NCBI GenBank assembly: GCA_964020975.1
Contig: OZ026625.1
Coordinates: forward strand, 12,959,917 to 13,023,916
Reading direction: 5' to 3'
Origin: Hermodice carunculata
Taxonomy: Eukaryota; Annelida; Polychaeta; Eunicida; Amphinomidae
DNA length: 64,000 bases
The position numbers were made by a program, and so were the translations under genes. Position 1 is the stretch's first letter. Each line of letters opens with the position of its first letter. Shown one piece after another: positions 48,376-60,475 of the stretch. The notes beneath the pieces are model-generated. The model saw only the letters and a program-made list of their open reading frames with translations, ran no database searches and had not been told where the DNA came from.

Positions 48376-48650
48376 GGTTTAAACATATTTCATTGCGAAA
48401 AATAATTTGTCCTCAAGCACATTACCTATATAAAGACCTGTCGCACAAGCAGTGACGATACAGACATGGAAGTGTTGAACTGTCAGATAACTGATAGTTG
48501 GCACATCACATTACGTATAGATGGGAGAAGAGGAGGGGGGAAAAGAGTAGACTCTTGGGCGAGGACATGAGCTAAGTATCATCTACCATGCGTTAGTCTA
48601 GCAATGGGATATACAATCACGTAGCAGGTTGCAAATTGAAAGTAGCTAAC
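48376..48650 (-). mobile_element. probable LINE 3' tail of the same family
   Basis: The sequence TTGGTTTAAACATATTTCATT matches the 3' terminus of the LINE at 44,188-44,210 (TTGGTTTAAACATATTTTATT). A GCGAGGACA block and a following 'gggtat.taat.a'-like block also recur at a similar distance. Between them identity is low. It may be a solo, severely 5'-truncated insertion. Confidence 0.45.
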
Positions 48651-49634
48651 TTTTATATCTTTCGGTCCATTTGATGTAACTTTGAAGGAACAAAAAAATT
48701 TCACAATAGACACTCTTATTTTTGCCACTTGTGCCAAATAGTGGGGTTTTCAGATTGATCGCTGCGAGGAAAGTAATCATTCATTATTTATTTCTATCTG
48801 CGTCCATTTAACATTCTATTGCTGTGCTGAAAAATAATTTACACTTCACAGGGTGTGCTGCAACAAAGTGCATTTTTATTGCGATATTTTGGATGTTTTT
48901 TAATGATAGTTTTGCCATATTAATTGCCGTAACTTAAGTAGAAATCCATAGAACCAGACGAGTGAGTCAATGCATGCAGAAACACATTTACTGCATTTTA
49001 TTACTGCCTTTTCTCTGCTTTTCTCTGATCTGTCCAGTCAGGACATGTAAGTATACACCGTTCATCAATTATAGGTGTGATCATTGTCTTATGCTTTACT
49101 AATTTTGTTGTTTGGCTTAATACATGTACTATGAACATCCTATCGCTCCACCCAAGGCACCCCTGCAAAGGCATATCGAAACAAGTATGTTCAAAGTGAA
49201 TGTAAATTGAAACTTATATTATGGAATTCTAGAGGTGACCCTTCCAGTATGCAGTATGCTGGTTGAATCAGGAGTGTAACAGCGAAACATTAGTTGCGTG
49301 TGTTGGAAGTACAAGCATCTGGGTGACTTCCTGCTCGACAGCCTGCACAGGGGTATATTTTCTTCTTAGGCCTACTGAAAGTATGCATAGGTTTGGTTGT
49401 TATGATGCCCACATTTGAATATTAGCAGAACACAACTTAGAATGGCAACAATAATATAACCTTAACAATAACAATATATTTACAATCTAAACCAGTACAA
49501 AGTAGGTAAACTTATATCCACTGATATTTCAACAGTCAAACAGTCTTAGGTAAATCCTAATCCCTGGTGAGATTATCCACAGGTACTGTCCCACAGTTCC
49601 AAGTCCTATGACAGGTGCCAAATGATCTGGTACA

Positions 49635-49845
49635 AATCCCACAGAGGTATGGTTTGGGTCCAATGTGGTACTGAAACGGGTGGTGCTGATCCAATCCCAC
49701 AGAGGTACGGTTTGGTTCCAATGTGGTACAATATACCAGTCCACTCAAAAACAGTGTCCACACTCCACAGGTACAAAGTGTAAATGAATAGCACCAAATA
49801 TACAAGTCCACTCAAGACACTGTCCAAACTCCATAGGTATCATGT
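49635..49845 (+). repeat. tandem array of two alternating ~40-60-bp motifs
   Basis: ATCCCACAGAGGTAYGGTTT...CCAATGTGGTAC occurs twice (from 49,635 and 49,696). Then AGTCCACTCAA..ACAGTGTCC...CTCCACAGGTAC occurs twice (from 49,738 and 49,805). The arrangement suggests stepwise local duplication. No coding role seen. Confidence 0.75.
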
Positions 49846-51651
49846 AAACAGTGGCTTACGATCCATATGGCTTGATGACAACACACAGCTTCTGTCCGAT
49901 CCTGCATAATTTCAGCTTTATATCTAGACACAGAAATATCATCACTGTTCCTGAGTTTAGTTCCACATCCCAGTGCATTGAGACCTGACAGGATCACCTC
50001 ATTTGAATGTAGATCGCCATTCTGGCTTATTCCACATGTTTACAAGTTACATGTGAGTCACTCATAGAACAGGCCAGCTCAGTGGCTCTGCAGTAACCCT
50101 GAAAAGTTTTCATTTAACTCAATGACCCGGCACACTCTCAATGAATACATTGACCTCTCCAAATGAAAACAAACAGCCATACACATTTTCATAACACAGT
50201 ACTAGCGTAATAACCATTATCTCGGAATACTATTGTCAACTATTCTTGAGAATTCTGTGCTGAAAATAAACGGAAAAAAAAGATAATAACTCTCTCTCTC
50301 TCTGGTCAAGCTGCCATTCTCTCAACCAGTGTACTCAACACACAAGAACTTTTCTTGCCTGTTTCATTTAGGATCTACTTATGACGGATAAATTTCAATG
50401 CAATGTGTTTTGAAAATTTCAATGCAATGTGTTTTGATTGAATTAAGATCAAAAGATTTCTTTCTTTCTGTCCTGCCTTCTGTCTGTTTTCTTTCCTTCT
50501 TTTTTTTTGTTTTCGTTCAGAATGTAGTGTTTCAATAAGTATTTACTCTTTTGGTGATAGATACGGTTTTGGACTGAGTGATCAGATATCTTTGGCATGG
50601 TGGTTTAGTCGCAATGTACCCAAACGTACCGAGGACAGCTGTTGATATATAGACCTGACCATTGTATTCACAGTAGATGTATAAACTAATGTATTCATCT
50701 GGTCATTATTGGGGGGGGGGGGTGCTCCAGTATGCTGGTACAGCATATAAATTTACTCCAGTACAGAGTACTGAAAACAATATTCCCAAATATTACCCGG
50801 TATGCAGTACTCAAAAGTAGAAGACCTCCAGTATACGCTAGTGTGCTAAATAAAATGCCCAAGTACGGCAGAACGGAAAATAACCTCCACCTCTTTCAAA
50901 TGTTAATCTAGCTTTGCCTTGGTGTCGCTATTGACAACAAATCGTCTAATGGGTTAAAATGTACGAGGCTTTTATACAAATACTTCATTCAGTTTTCACT
51001 CTACTATTGGCAAAAGCAATGCTTCGATAGTGAGAGTCTCCATTTTATGAATGAGCAGTGTTTCAATGAAAGACGTTGACTCTGTATTGAGAGGCCTGAA
51101 AATATTGAGCATTGTTGCATGGAGAAAATAAATCAAAATAATCAACTACAAACTGTAGTCATTGCACAGTGTTGGTCCCAGTTGTCACATGATAACATTG
51201 AATACAAATATTTGTAAACTTAATGGTTTCTGCATTTCATTTACCCAACAAAAACTTTAGTGGTTCCCGTTTACAAAAGCCTATGTTCATAAGCGTGTTA
51301 TTCATACCTGTATAAATTTTGTAATTGATCTAGGTCATGGTCTTGTTACTGACCAATCATAGAACTGTTGCATAAATTTACATTTAATTTTTTCACCCAG
51401 ATAGCCTTGTCCTACCCTCAAATTTTACCCTGCATTTCACTCATTCACTACCAGGCAACTGCATGGAGTAGGTAGGGTAAAATGGGGTCATATCGCTCTC
51501 CAACTCCTTGATACAACACTTTTCTAAAAGTATCTGTAAATGGTTTTAACCATTGTCACAGAAACTGAAAAATTCGAAATGTCCTGTTCAAGGTCTACAT
51601 GGAACCACTTAAACTATGACCAAATCACATACTGGATCTCTGGTATGCACA

Positions 51652-51776
51652 TGCACAATACCAGGACTATACAAATGGCTTATATCATGGATATTTTGTT
51701 TGTATCGCGGACACGCACAATACCAGGACTATACAAATGGCTTATATCATGGATATTTTGTTTGTATCGCGCACAC
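51652..51776 (+). repeat. two tandem 62-bp units, nearly identical
   Basis: ACGCACAATACCAGGACTAT... through TTTGTTTGTATCGCG is present twice in tandem with one or two differences, so the duplication is recent. Confidence 0.9.
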
Positions 51777-53699
51777 AGAAGCTTAATATCATGTTATTGG
51801 GGGATATTGTATCACACACCATGGTAAATAAAAGTTTTTACAATAGTGCGTCGGACTAAGGTTAACACTTTGTGTCGTAATTGAAGGCAATATCCCCAAA
51901 TGTTAAAAAGAATTCAATTTTATGCTTAAAATAACTATACTGCTGCTCCTTGAACCAAAATATGACTAGGGTGAAAGGTAATTTTGATAATGTGTCATAA
52001 TAAAATAGAAAGGATTACTCACTGTAATATATATGCATCAAACTTAAAGGAAAAGGCATTAAAAGTGCTATAATAGGTGCAAACGAAGACAAGGATGTGA
52101 ACAAAAACCCAATTTTTGAAGGAACTGATGAAGTTTTCTGTTCCATGAGGATTAGCGGGGTATACAAATAATGGCTGAGCATTGGTTTGTATCGTGCATG
52201 ATACCAAATTAGAAAAACAAAGGCAAAAAGTAATTAGATAGGGAAAATAAAGTACTTTGCACACTTGTCTGGATACTGAAAATATATAATCATGCTGATG
52301 CAAGGGTAGTTGCATCCATAACTGTATGTATGATACTACCTGGAAAGGGGTGGGGGTTACTTGCCTCTTTACATGCATAAATTATGCAAATAGTTGAAGC
52401 TTGCCTGTGTTCATGCACCCTGAAACCGAAAATATAGAAGAGCTTACTGTGTTGAAAGTGTTATACCTTAAATATTGCCTGTCCAACCAGTTTGCACGCA
52501 CACAAAGGCACCCATTCTCACATATTCACCAGTTAAGGTTAACGTATGATGAGGCATGTAAAAATCACGGAAATTATTTATTTCTCTACCAAAACCTTTT
52601 AATCTCAAAAGTAGGGATTATCTGACTGGCAGTTAACTGGAATGTTATCTCTACCTTCTCACTTTCTCACTATATAAAGTAGGAGTTGGTAATCACAAAC
52701 GTACATTTCTTAGAATTTTAATAATACCAACCAACACAATAAGTGCAACAAAGCATTATTTTCCGTTTGTTTCAATCTATAAAATGAAAGAATCTGATTG
52801 ATATGTATCTGTGTTTATTCTAATATCATGTTCTTATCTGTCTGATCTCTTCACTTATCAAATGAAAAGTTAAAGGTGTAGTTTATTTAACTTTTGAACC
52901 AAGAGTTGGCACGCAATTCATATCTTAAAGATGGTCCCACTCCCCAAATATTTAACAATATAATTTGGTATGAGAATGATAGATCATTCTTAACTTTTAC
53001 CAACAAAAAACGTTAACACTTTAACTTGCAGAAGTCGAAGGCGAAGTGTCACAAAAGAAGCAACTTAAATCTATCTGTCTGCCTGTCTGTCTGTCTATCT
53101 ATCTTTCTATCTTAAAATTGACATGCTGGTCCTGAATGGCAATCTATATGTCAGGAAGGAAATCTTTTAACCCGTTAACATGAATCAACTTAATGTTGAC
53201 GTCTTGGTCTATCATAGATGTGACCACTATGAAATAAATATATTGATCTATAGGATGAAATCCTTTAACCTCTAACATGAAGCAACTTCAAATTGACATG
53301 CTGATCAATGGATGTCAGTCTGGTCAATATAATATCCAGCATGGTATTGCGTGTCTACAGATATTATTTGTGAAAACAAAATGGTACAACGTGTCAAACA
53401 ACAGATTATGAATCTAACGACTACAAAAAGTATATGGGCTATACAAGTATAGGATTTAATCATTTAACCTTTTTTCATGTTTTTAGTTTTTTAGAAGTCA
53501 CAGAGTTCACAGATATACTCATCAGTTTGCACATCTGCAAATTCTGTATGTGCCTATCAATGACAGTTTTCACACCTGATCCAATGGTCTACCGTTTCTT
53601 TTGAAAGACATGTCACTGTACAGGCAATATGCATCTGATTCTTCTTCCTCACTGTTACTCAGTAGGTCGACTCTCATCCGTTTGTGGGGTGGCACCACA

Positions 53700-53995
53700 G
53701 ATTCACTTGCTTTCTTTTTCTGTCTACTGGGACATTTTTTTCTCCGCCGTCATTTGTTTTTTGGCTTTATCTTCACTTAGATGTCTTGTCTTTGTTTTTT
53801 GCAAATTTTCCTTCTTTCTTCCTCTTTCCAGCACCTTCTTTTTATTTTCTGCATCATTTGGTTCTTTCTTCTTACCCTTTTCTGCTCCATTCTTCTGTTC
53901 CTCTGCTTCTTTCTGCCTTCATTTCGTCTTTTTCTTCTTCCTTTTCTCTTTTTTTTCTTTTTTAGCATTTTCTTTCTTTTGTTTTTCGTCTAAAA
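53700..53995 (+). repeat. pyrimidine-rich tract
   Basis: About 250 bp of nearly pure C/T on the plus strand (TTCTTC and TTTCTTT words). On the minus strand it reads Lys/Arg/Glu-rich in all frames. It is adjacent to, and may encode the basic tail of, the pogo-like element. A purine/pyrimidine tract of this length could adopt triplex DNA. Confidence 0.7.
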
Positions 53996-54172
53996 TGTTC
54001 TTGGAAGTAAGAATGTGGCAAAATGGTTGTACATTACGCGTCGTTTTCTTGCTGGTCATGTAAAACTTGGAAGCGTGAATAATTCATCTAAATTATCGGG
54101 CTTCGTAGTTTGTTGCCCATTCCTGTGGCTTTGTTTGCCTGGCTTGACTGCATTTTAGGTTGTGTCTGTGGC

Positions 54173-54560
54173 TGTTTTGTTCACAACTTATTCTTTCTCA
54201 TTGTTTAGGTCATCATTTGCATTGGCACTGATTTCTCACCAACTTCTTTCTTATTGTTTAGGTCACCATTTGCACTGATTTCTGGACACTGTGTTTTGTC
54301 AAGTGTGTCTGTGGGTCCCTGGGTTTTGTGTGGTAGCACTGTGGTCTCCACTGCTATGGCTTCCTTTATTAAGCTCGACTGCTTTTTTGGTCGGGTCTGT
54401 ATCTGTTTTGTACCTAACTTGCTCTTTCTCATTGTTTAGGTCATCGCCTGTATTGGCAATTATTTCCGGACACTGTGTTTTGTCAATTGTCTCAATGCTG
54501 TGGAACAGTGGGTTTTGTGTGGTTGCAGCTTTTGCTATACCAGCATTGTGAATTATGCAA
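54173..54560 (+). repeat. duplicated ~190-bp block in the pogo C-terminal region
   Basis: CTTTCTCATTGTTTAGGTCA followed by a ...TTTC.GGACACTGTGTTTTGTCAA block occurs near 54,192-54,302 and again near 54,424-54,487, with a partial copy between them near 54,245. On the minus strand the duplicated peptide is DKTQCPEI.AN...LNN.KE. Confidence 0.65.
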
Positions 54561-55820
54561 CCAGGATTTGTGACCACGTTAGTGTCATTTGTACTTGGCA
54601 GATCGTTATTGCTTGTTGTTGCAGAAAACAGCGTTGTCCGTGCTCTCTGCTCTATGAAGGCCGAACAAAGGTGCCAAAGTTTTGTCTTGCATAATGTCTT
54701 GTATTGTTAACTTCTTAAATGGATACAGACCACACTTAAAAAAAAAACATCCGCAATAGGAGCCTAACAAAATCTTAGTTCTCCCTTTTGTCACCTTATC
54801 ATGATGAACGCGCACATGGCTGAATTCATAGTTACTCTGGTTGCAGTTACCAAGTAGAATACACTATCAACAAGCTATTGTGACCACAGCGGGAGGCTTA
54901 ACTGTGAAACTGTGGAACATAACCCCCACACATCCATGGATATTTTGGCAAGATTCGAAAATTTGCCTGTATCAGTGCTACAACCTACTACTTTGCAATT
55001 GCACACATGCATATTTCAGGCACAGTATATCAAAATCACTCATTCAAAGTTTCCCACTTTCTTCATGTCTATACACTTTAATATGGCTGTCGATGAACTG
55101 CTGATAGTGGTGTCCCACGTCCTGCGAAATACCGCATAATCTCGTCGCGTGATCCTGGTGGTCAAAGTTGGAAAACTAAATTTCGTTAGGTTGGTATGGT
55201 GTCCTTTCCTAGATTTGTCTGTTGCCATGCCATGTCAAATACTTTGCAAAGTTTAGCATTCTTGACAACTGTTCCCTGGTCTGCTGGGTCCCCTGTATGC
55301 TTCACACGCGTGGTCCCAGTTAACCTTCAGTGCCATGACATAGTTGACATCCAAGGGCTGCAGGACATGGGTGGAGTGGGACGGTAAACAAAATATCTTG
55401 ATCTTGTGTTGGTTTGCAGTTTTTCCAAACAATGAAGCGTCTTGTGTGACTCATGTCTATCCAATAAACGAAGGGTGACTTGGTCAGGAGTTTCTTTCTC
55501 TTGTCTTTTATTTTCTACAAGTGGAATAAACACTTCATCCAACCACTATTTGAAAACAATGGAGGTCATCCAACCTCCATTGTGGTGGTGCTGTTTCACA
55601 CAGAGCTTTATTTTGTCGTTTTCCAGCGAATAGGACCAATGGGGATGTCATTTCCTTCGCAGCATTGCCAGCAGCTAGCACAGTGATTGAGGTCTTATCA
55701 CCACTGGTTATGCTCCAAATATTCTTGGCTTTCTTGGAAGCCACAAACCTTTGTGGCCTGAAGTCTAATGGAATGCCAGTTTCGTCACAACTGAAGATCA
55801 TGTTGTCGCTGCTTTTCAAT
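54200..55820 (-). pseudogene. pogo-like (Tc1/mariner superfamily) transposase, truncated
   Basis: The minus strand from 55,819 reads SSDNMIFSCDETGIPLDFRP with the first catalytic Asp, then KAKNIWSITSGDKTSITVLA and AGNAAKEM.SPLVLFAGKRQ. The next frame gives LLDRHESHKTLHCLEKLQTN with the second Asp (LLD.H.SH). A further frame near 55,310-55,390 gives CLPSHSTHVLQPLDVNYV with the third Asp. The order and wording are those of DDE_1 pogo/jerky-type transposases. At least one frameshift near 55,390 breaks it. The N-terminal helix-turn-helix and CENP-B-like domains are missing, because the sequence ends at a palindrome starting 55,822. The C-terminal part (54,577-54,205) repeats a DKTQCPEI.AN...LNN.KE block twice. 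Confidence 0.75.
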
Positions 55821-55821
55821 T

Positions 55822-55980
55822 AAGAAATGAGGGTCCATTTTGTGTGTGTTATGGCATAATGAAGCAGGTGATTGAAGCTTGCATTGTGGGCATGGCGCAC
55901 GTCAGTGTGCCTCGCCGGATGCAAGCTTCAATCAGCCGCGTCATTATGCCATAACACACACAACATCGACCCTCATTGCT
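55822..55980. mobile_element. 159-bp palindrome (foldback MITE) at the pogo break
   Basis: The left arm (55,822-55,882) and right arm (55,921-55,980) are inverted copies, ~60 bp each with about six mismatches, containing TGTGTGTTATGGCATAATGA and GATTGAAGCTTGC. The 38-bp loop contains GGCGCACGTCAGTGTGCC, a second small hairpin. The pogo coding sequence stops exactly at its edge. It is non-coding. Confidence 0.85.
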
Positions 55981-56396
55981 TATATTTACATTTGCCTCTA
56001 ATTTTTGTGCTCGATTACACGAAATTTAGAAATTAAGTACATAGAATTAAGAAAATGACAAGAAACTGATTTGCCCTGCATGTTCAAGTGTTGATTTCTG
56101 GAAACCTAGGTAGCCGTGGCTTCAATGTCCACCAAGAAACAAGAGAGAAAAACAAATCTAGCAACAATAGAGAAACAACAAACAAAATAGTTCTCATTGA
56201 AATCCAGAAATTTATTCCTCATATATAAGTAACTCGTGATAAACACTTGTAGTATTTACAAATTATTTGTGCTGAAGTTAAGCGCCACAAATCTGCTCAA
56301 CAAGTAGTGCAACCAAGTTTGTCAAAACATCACAGCACATTTTTTAGTGCGGATGCATAAATATAGAATAGTGTGGGGTGTAACGCAGCTTCAGAT

Positions 56397-58401
56397 TCAT
56401 TTGGGCATTTGCAAGTTGAAAGTGCAGTTGGTGAAGGTACTGTGAGCTATTATGCCTGCACTTTGTGAGGAGTTTGAAACAGAAATTCCCAAAACACTTG
56501 CAGGAGAACTGGAAGATGCTACTTTGGAGCTTGGATGAGTAACATACGGTTCTGGATTGGCGGCTATGCCTGTGCCTGAAGTGAGAGCGGTGCGTGCTTT
56601 GTCATGGACATGGTTGCCCGCATGGCTGGCATTATGACCTCCAGCAACGAGGTCACGCAAGCTGTTGCTCATGGATGACTTTTGCTGCATTGCAGAGCAA
56701 GATCTACTGTATGACCACACAGATGCTTTGTTACAGTGACCGGGCATGAACATTATATGTCTGGTCTCATATCCTGCTTCACTCAAGTGGTGGATGGCAG
56801 TTGCGTGGAGGCAGTGTGAAGTGTAGCGCTTTGCAGCAGCATGTTTGCAAATATTGGGCAAAAAATTTGAAAACATGCGCTTTTGAAACGGTTCGTTGGT
56901 AAACCAGATCACATGTGTGTCGGGGTTCTCCATGACTTGAGAATTGATTTTATTAAAGAGGCTGGTTGCGCTGCTGTCAGTTTTTTCAATGAATGTTTTG
57001 AGCAATTTCACTGGACAATTACGGGAATTTGTGGCGTACATCCTGCAATCTTGTGTAGCTGCTTTATTTTGGCGGCCATCCTGGAAGTTTTTATGTTGAG
57101 TTTTGTGACAAATTGTGGCATATTCACCATGTTCATCAGAATTAAATTGGAACGAGTCCAGGCCTAGTTGCCAAAGGAAATCCATTTTGCGGGTAACATT
57201 GTGGATTGCAATATTGTACCATACTGCATGTCTCAGTATCACAGGATTTTTATTTGTATTTTCCAGGTAAGTGGAGATTTTCTTTAGGTCATCCAACTTT
57301 ATTATATCTTTATGTGTGGCTGGCAATGAAGTGCCATTTTTCACTCGCTCTTTCAAGTACCCGTCTAGTGCCCTATTGGCTTGTTTAAAGTGTTTATCCC
57401 TCACAATGTCAATATCCCTTCCAATATCTTGAAAGTGGTGGTTTATGGCAGCACGCATATTGGTGAGGGTGTTTTTATGGTATCCTCTGGCGAATGCCGG
57501 TGCTATACATTTTGACCTTGATTCAACGTCTTGTGGCCTGGCCCTGGTTGATAACGACAGAAGAGACTGTGGCAGTGTCCATATTGTGACTGTGAGTCTC
57601 CATGTGCCAGTCTGTAGGGGAAAAATCGAATTGGCAGTCGTGTGTGTGATAGTCAAAATGAATGGTTGATTGCGTAACTTATGAACAGCAATGATCATTT
57701 TTATTTTGTCTGAATTTATGCACAGGGGCAATGACTACAATAATTGCGATGTAGCTTAATGCTAGATCTACATTCTTTTCTTTTGATGTGTGTTATTTTT
57801 GCCCTTGTTTTTCTGGTTAATGGAAAAAAATGAATTCAATTCAACGGGGGCGGGGGGATTTTTCTTGCTCTTTCAAGAGTTTATTTTGAAGAAGAGAGAT
57901 AATTATTATTATAATTTTTTTTTTTTTTTTTGTTGAAAAAATATAGGCCTGCCTTGAAATATATTCATTCTCCATATGGTGTTTCGATTTGTGCTAAAGC
58001 TATGGTGTGCTTCTTGGAAATATTCCAGCTCAGTGTCAGACAATATTTGAAGCGACTTTTATAGGTTTTATTTTGCACATTGCTGGGCCATGCAATGTTC
58101 ACGGATTGATCTGGGTGAGTATTCTCTGGTTCAGGAGACTTTGGCTTGCGTGTGTACTGGAGGTCGCTGCAGGGGGTAAAAACGTTTTGGCTGCTTTGGC
58201 TGCGGCGAGGTTGCAGTCACAGGCCGGTTGTACTTGCGGCAGGGTAACATTCCTGTCGTTTTTGAATATTCTCCAGCATGTCCAAATCAATTTTCTTAAT
58301 AGTCCGTCTCCACTGTCAGACACAGCATCCGAGAAGTCCCCATCCTCAAAATTTATGCGAAAAACTTCACGAATATCACTCCGATCAAAGTTGAAATCCA
58401 T
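56397..58401 (-). pseudogene. Crypton-type tyrosine recombinase (third subtype), mostly intact C-terminal exon
   Basis: The long frame 57731-56397 reads NTLTNMRAAINHHFQDIGRD, then RHAVWYNIAIHNVTRKMDFL, YATICHKTQHKNFQDG, RMYATNSRNCPVKLLKTF and HVIWFTNEPFQKRMFSNFLP, a close fit to the DUF3504/KIAA1958-like recombinases of marine invertebrates. Active-site context: Arg in VTRKMDFLW, His in SHCLHATAIHHLSEAG, His in MPGHCNK and Tyr in WSYSR. The second Arg of the family (HCLRATAI) is His here, a CpG-type change that should kill catalysis. A likely first exon, MDFNFDRSDIREVFRINFED to ~58,100, lies upstream and resembles the MDFDLSFDRND start of the Crypton at 28,432. The segment between them (57,732-58,098) has no clear exon. 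Confidence 0.75.
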
Positions 58402-58419
58402 TTGAACAGCTCTGTTTCA

Positions 58420-60250
58420 GTGTAGCAGGGGCAAGGCAGACGACTTTACAGTAATATAGGGATGTTTGAAAATGCTGGGATTTATGAAACTATTAATATA
58501 AAAAGTTTCTTGCATTTTACTTCTTGGATATTTATCTTTGTGGCAAAAATTGAACAAGCCATATCTTTCGTCTGAGTTTTGGTTTTTCCTACTCCAACTT
58601 AACTTAAGCTGATCAAGTACTTGACACGTTTCTGTTCCTCTTCTTATGTGAGAACTGTCTTTTGTGCCACCTGCAAAATCAATCAATCAATAAGCAAATT
58701 AGTGAAAGTAAATAAATTCTAAACTTGATAATGATAAAATGAGAATTGCTATTATCAGTTTCAAAAATGTCCATTTACCAACTCCCAAAATAATGTTTAC
58801 TTGATTTTTTAAGGTGCTTTTTAAAATTCGTAAATGTGAATTAAAATTTGAAGGCATTCTTATGACAGTTATCAATATCAACAACTAACCATGCAGTGTT
58901 TTTTTGTTTCAGTTCTATATCATCCGAAAGTTAACTACTCTGGTCCGAAATATGAAAGTTCGTGTACAATATATTGTAGTGATATTATGCCTATTCAAAC
59001 AAAGATCTTATCCATGCATCGAGATCTACTCGCCCACATATTCGGTCTCTTAGTATGGTTTCTGGAACAGCCCAAGCCCCTGCCAAAGCATGTATGGAAA
59101 GGCCCCGAGGATCCCAGCCTGGTACTCGTCGTAATCCTTTCGCAGGTTAGAGTGGTCATACTATAGTCTTTTGACTGGCTTTTGTTTAGGGCTACTCTTA
59201 GCCCTTCTCTGCTGACCTCTCTCCGCAGATGGACCTGTCTGCACAAGGGTGATGTGTATAGTTTGGTTAACTCCATTTGACCTGCTGCTTATGGTGGCAT
59301 GAGCAGTCTTAGCAACTCTCGCTATTGCAGGCCCAACTCTGAAAAGCAAATAAGTTTTAAAACTTGTATTAAATGCTTTTAATAATTTAGTCATTTCTGT
59401 AAAATCTTTTCACAGTTTAGCAGTTTTTTTACATGTTGTAATCAGGTACATCTTAATATTAGGGATGCGCTTAAGGGTTAAAAAATATCTACACGCCGTA
59501 ACAGAAAGATATTGTAGGTGTATGTTGTAAATTTCTATTCACGTTTAAACTCTTAGGCTACAGATGTTTGGAGGTATATATATTGTCTCCACTGTATATG
59601 TAATTTGCGGATTTGTGTGCACGCTTTCTAGCAAAATAGTCATATGGCTGAATATTTGAGCTTCTGAAAGTACTGATTAGGTTTGACAGCTCAAGATTTT
59701 GATTGATAATCTTTAATAGGATAAACGGTAGGTAACTAATCTTGGGGCCTACATATGTTTGGCTTACTTCATATCACATCGTATGAGATCGTTCCTTGTG
59801 GCTAAAATTCTTCCATAAATTTGCTTGTATTCTTTTATACAGAGGTCCAGTCCTGTTGGCAATCAAGTCGCACCAGATAACTCAACCACCAAGCCTGCCA
59901 TGATTGTACGTACACCAGACTCAGGGATCATTTCGGATAGGACAACAAATTGTTTGACTCAAACTGTTGGTCAGTTGACGTGTAAATTTGTACCAAAAAG
60001 GCACAGGCGTAAATCATATGTAGAGAGAAACGTGCCTATCCCTCCATTGTGACTGAAATGTTGACAGAAAGTTCTACGGGTGCGCATGAAAGACGCCACA
60101 ACACCACACAGTACAGTAATGGTATGACATTGACGAAAATCCATAATCAAGCTCATCGCCGGTTTCCAGCAGCGGGGAAGCTATCAGTATTAATGAGTCA
60201 TTACATGATGAAAGCACCAAATCTGAGAAATTGTAACGCTTAATTATTTA
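58420..60250. other. spacer, no confident gene
   Basis: Short frames at 59,160-59,395 (minus) and 59,825-60,052 (plus, with VPKRHRRKSY) have no domain I recognise. Nothing else is supported. Confidence 0.35.
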
Positions 60251-60251
60251 A

Positions 60252-60475
60252 ATTAGACAGTGTCATTACCATATCCAAACCATAGTCCTAACGAAACAAA
60301 TCAGTCAATTCCGACCAAAGGCAATATTCCTTGGTATGTATAGCTGAAACACATAAATTTATAGTTCGTATTTACCCAAAAGAGACCAAAACGTAAGTGC
60401 AAAGGTCCATAGGGCCGAAAAAGCCGTATCTAGTTTTAACATGACAAAATGCAAAAAGTTTTGTTTGAAATTATA
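60252..60475 (-). repeat. ~225-bp dispersed repeat D, right inverted copy
   Basis: The inverse of 40,638-40,860, with matching start and end points: AAATTAGACAGTGTCATTAC at the left edge and AAAAGTTTTGTTTGAAA at the right. The flanks are unrelated. Confidence 0.85.

Larger units (their letters stand above)
48660..53600. other. long spacer, no gene seen
   Basis: No frame shows a domain. Structures seen are two tandem arrays (49,635-49,845 and 51,652-51,776, listed separately), a G12 run at 50,711-50,722, a (TC)n run near 50,290-50,302, a near-exact short duplication TTTCAATGCAATGTGTTTTGA at 50,391-50,440, and (TCTG)n/(TATC)n at 53,070-53,112. Confidence 0.4.

Noticed and set aside
53629-54063. 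Open frame of 144 codons on the plus strand with Phe/Leu/Ser-rich composition, suggesting a membrane protein
   Set aside because: It is the translation of a C/T-rich tract; every frame across it is open and low-complexity, and the opposite strand fits the basic tail of the pogo-like element better.
58995-59394. Short basic frames on the minus strand
   Set aside because: They overlap each other in different frames, show no domain or splice logic, and the plus strand is equally open.
40638-60475. A ~20-kb Polinton/Maverick bounded by the inverted 225-bp repeats
   Set aside because: No capsid, DNA polymerase B, packaging ATPase or integrase of that group is visible between them, and the contents are unrelated single elements.
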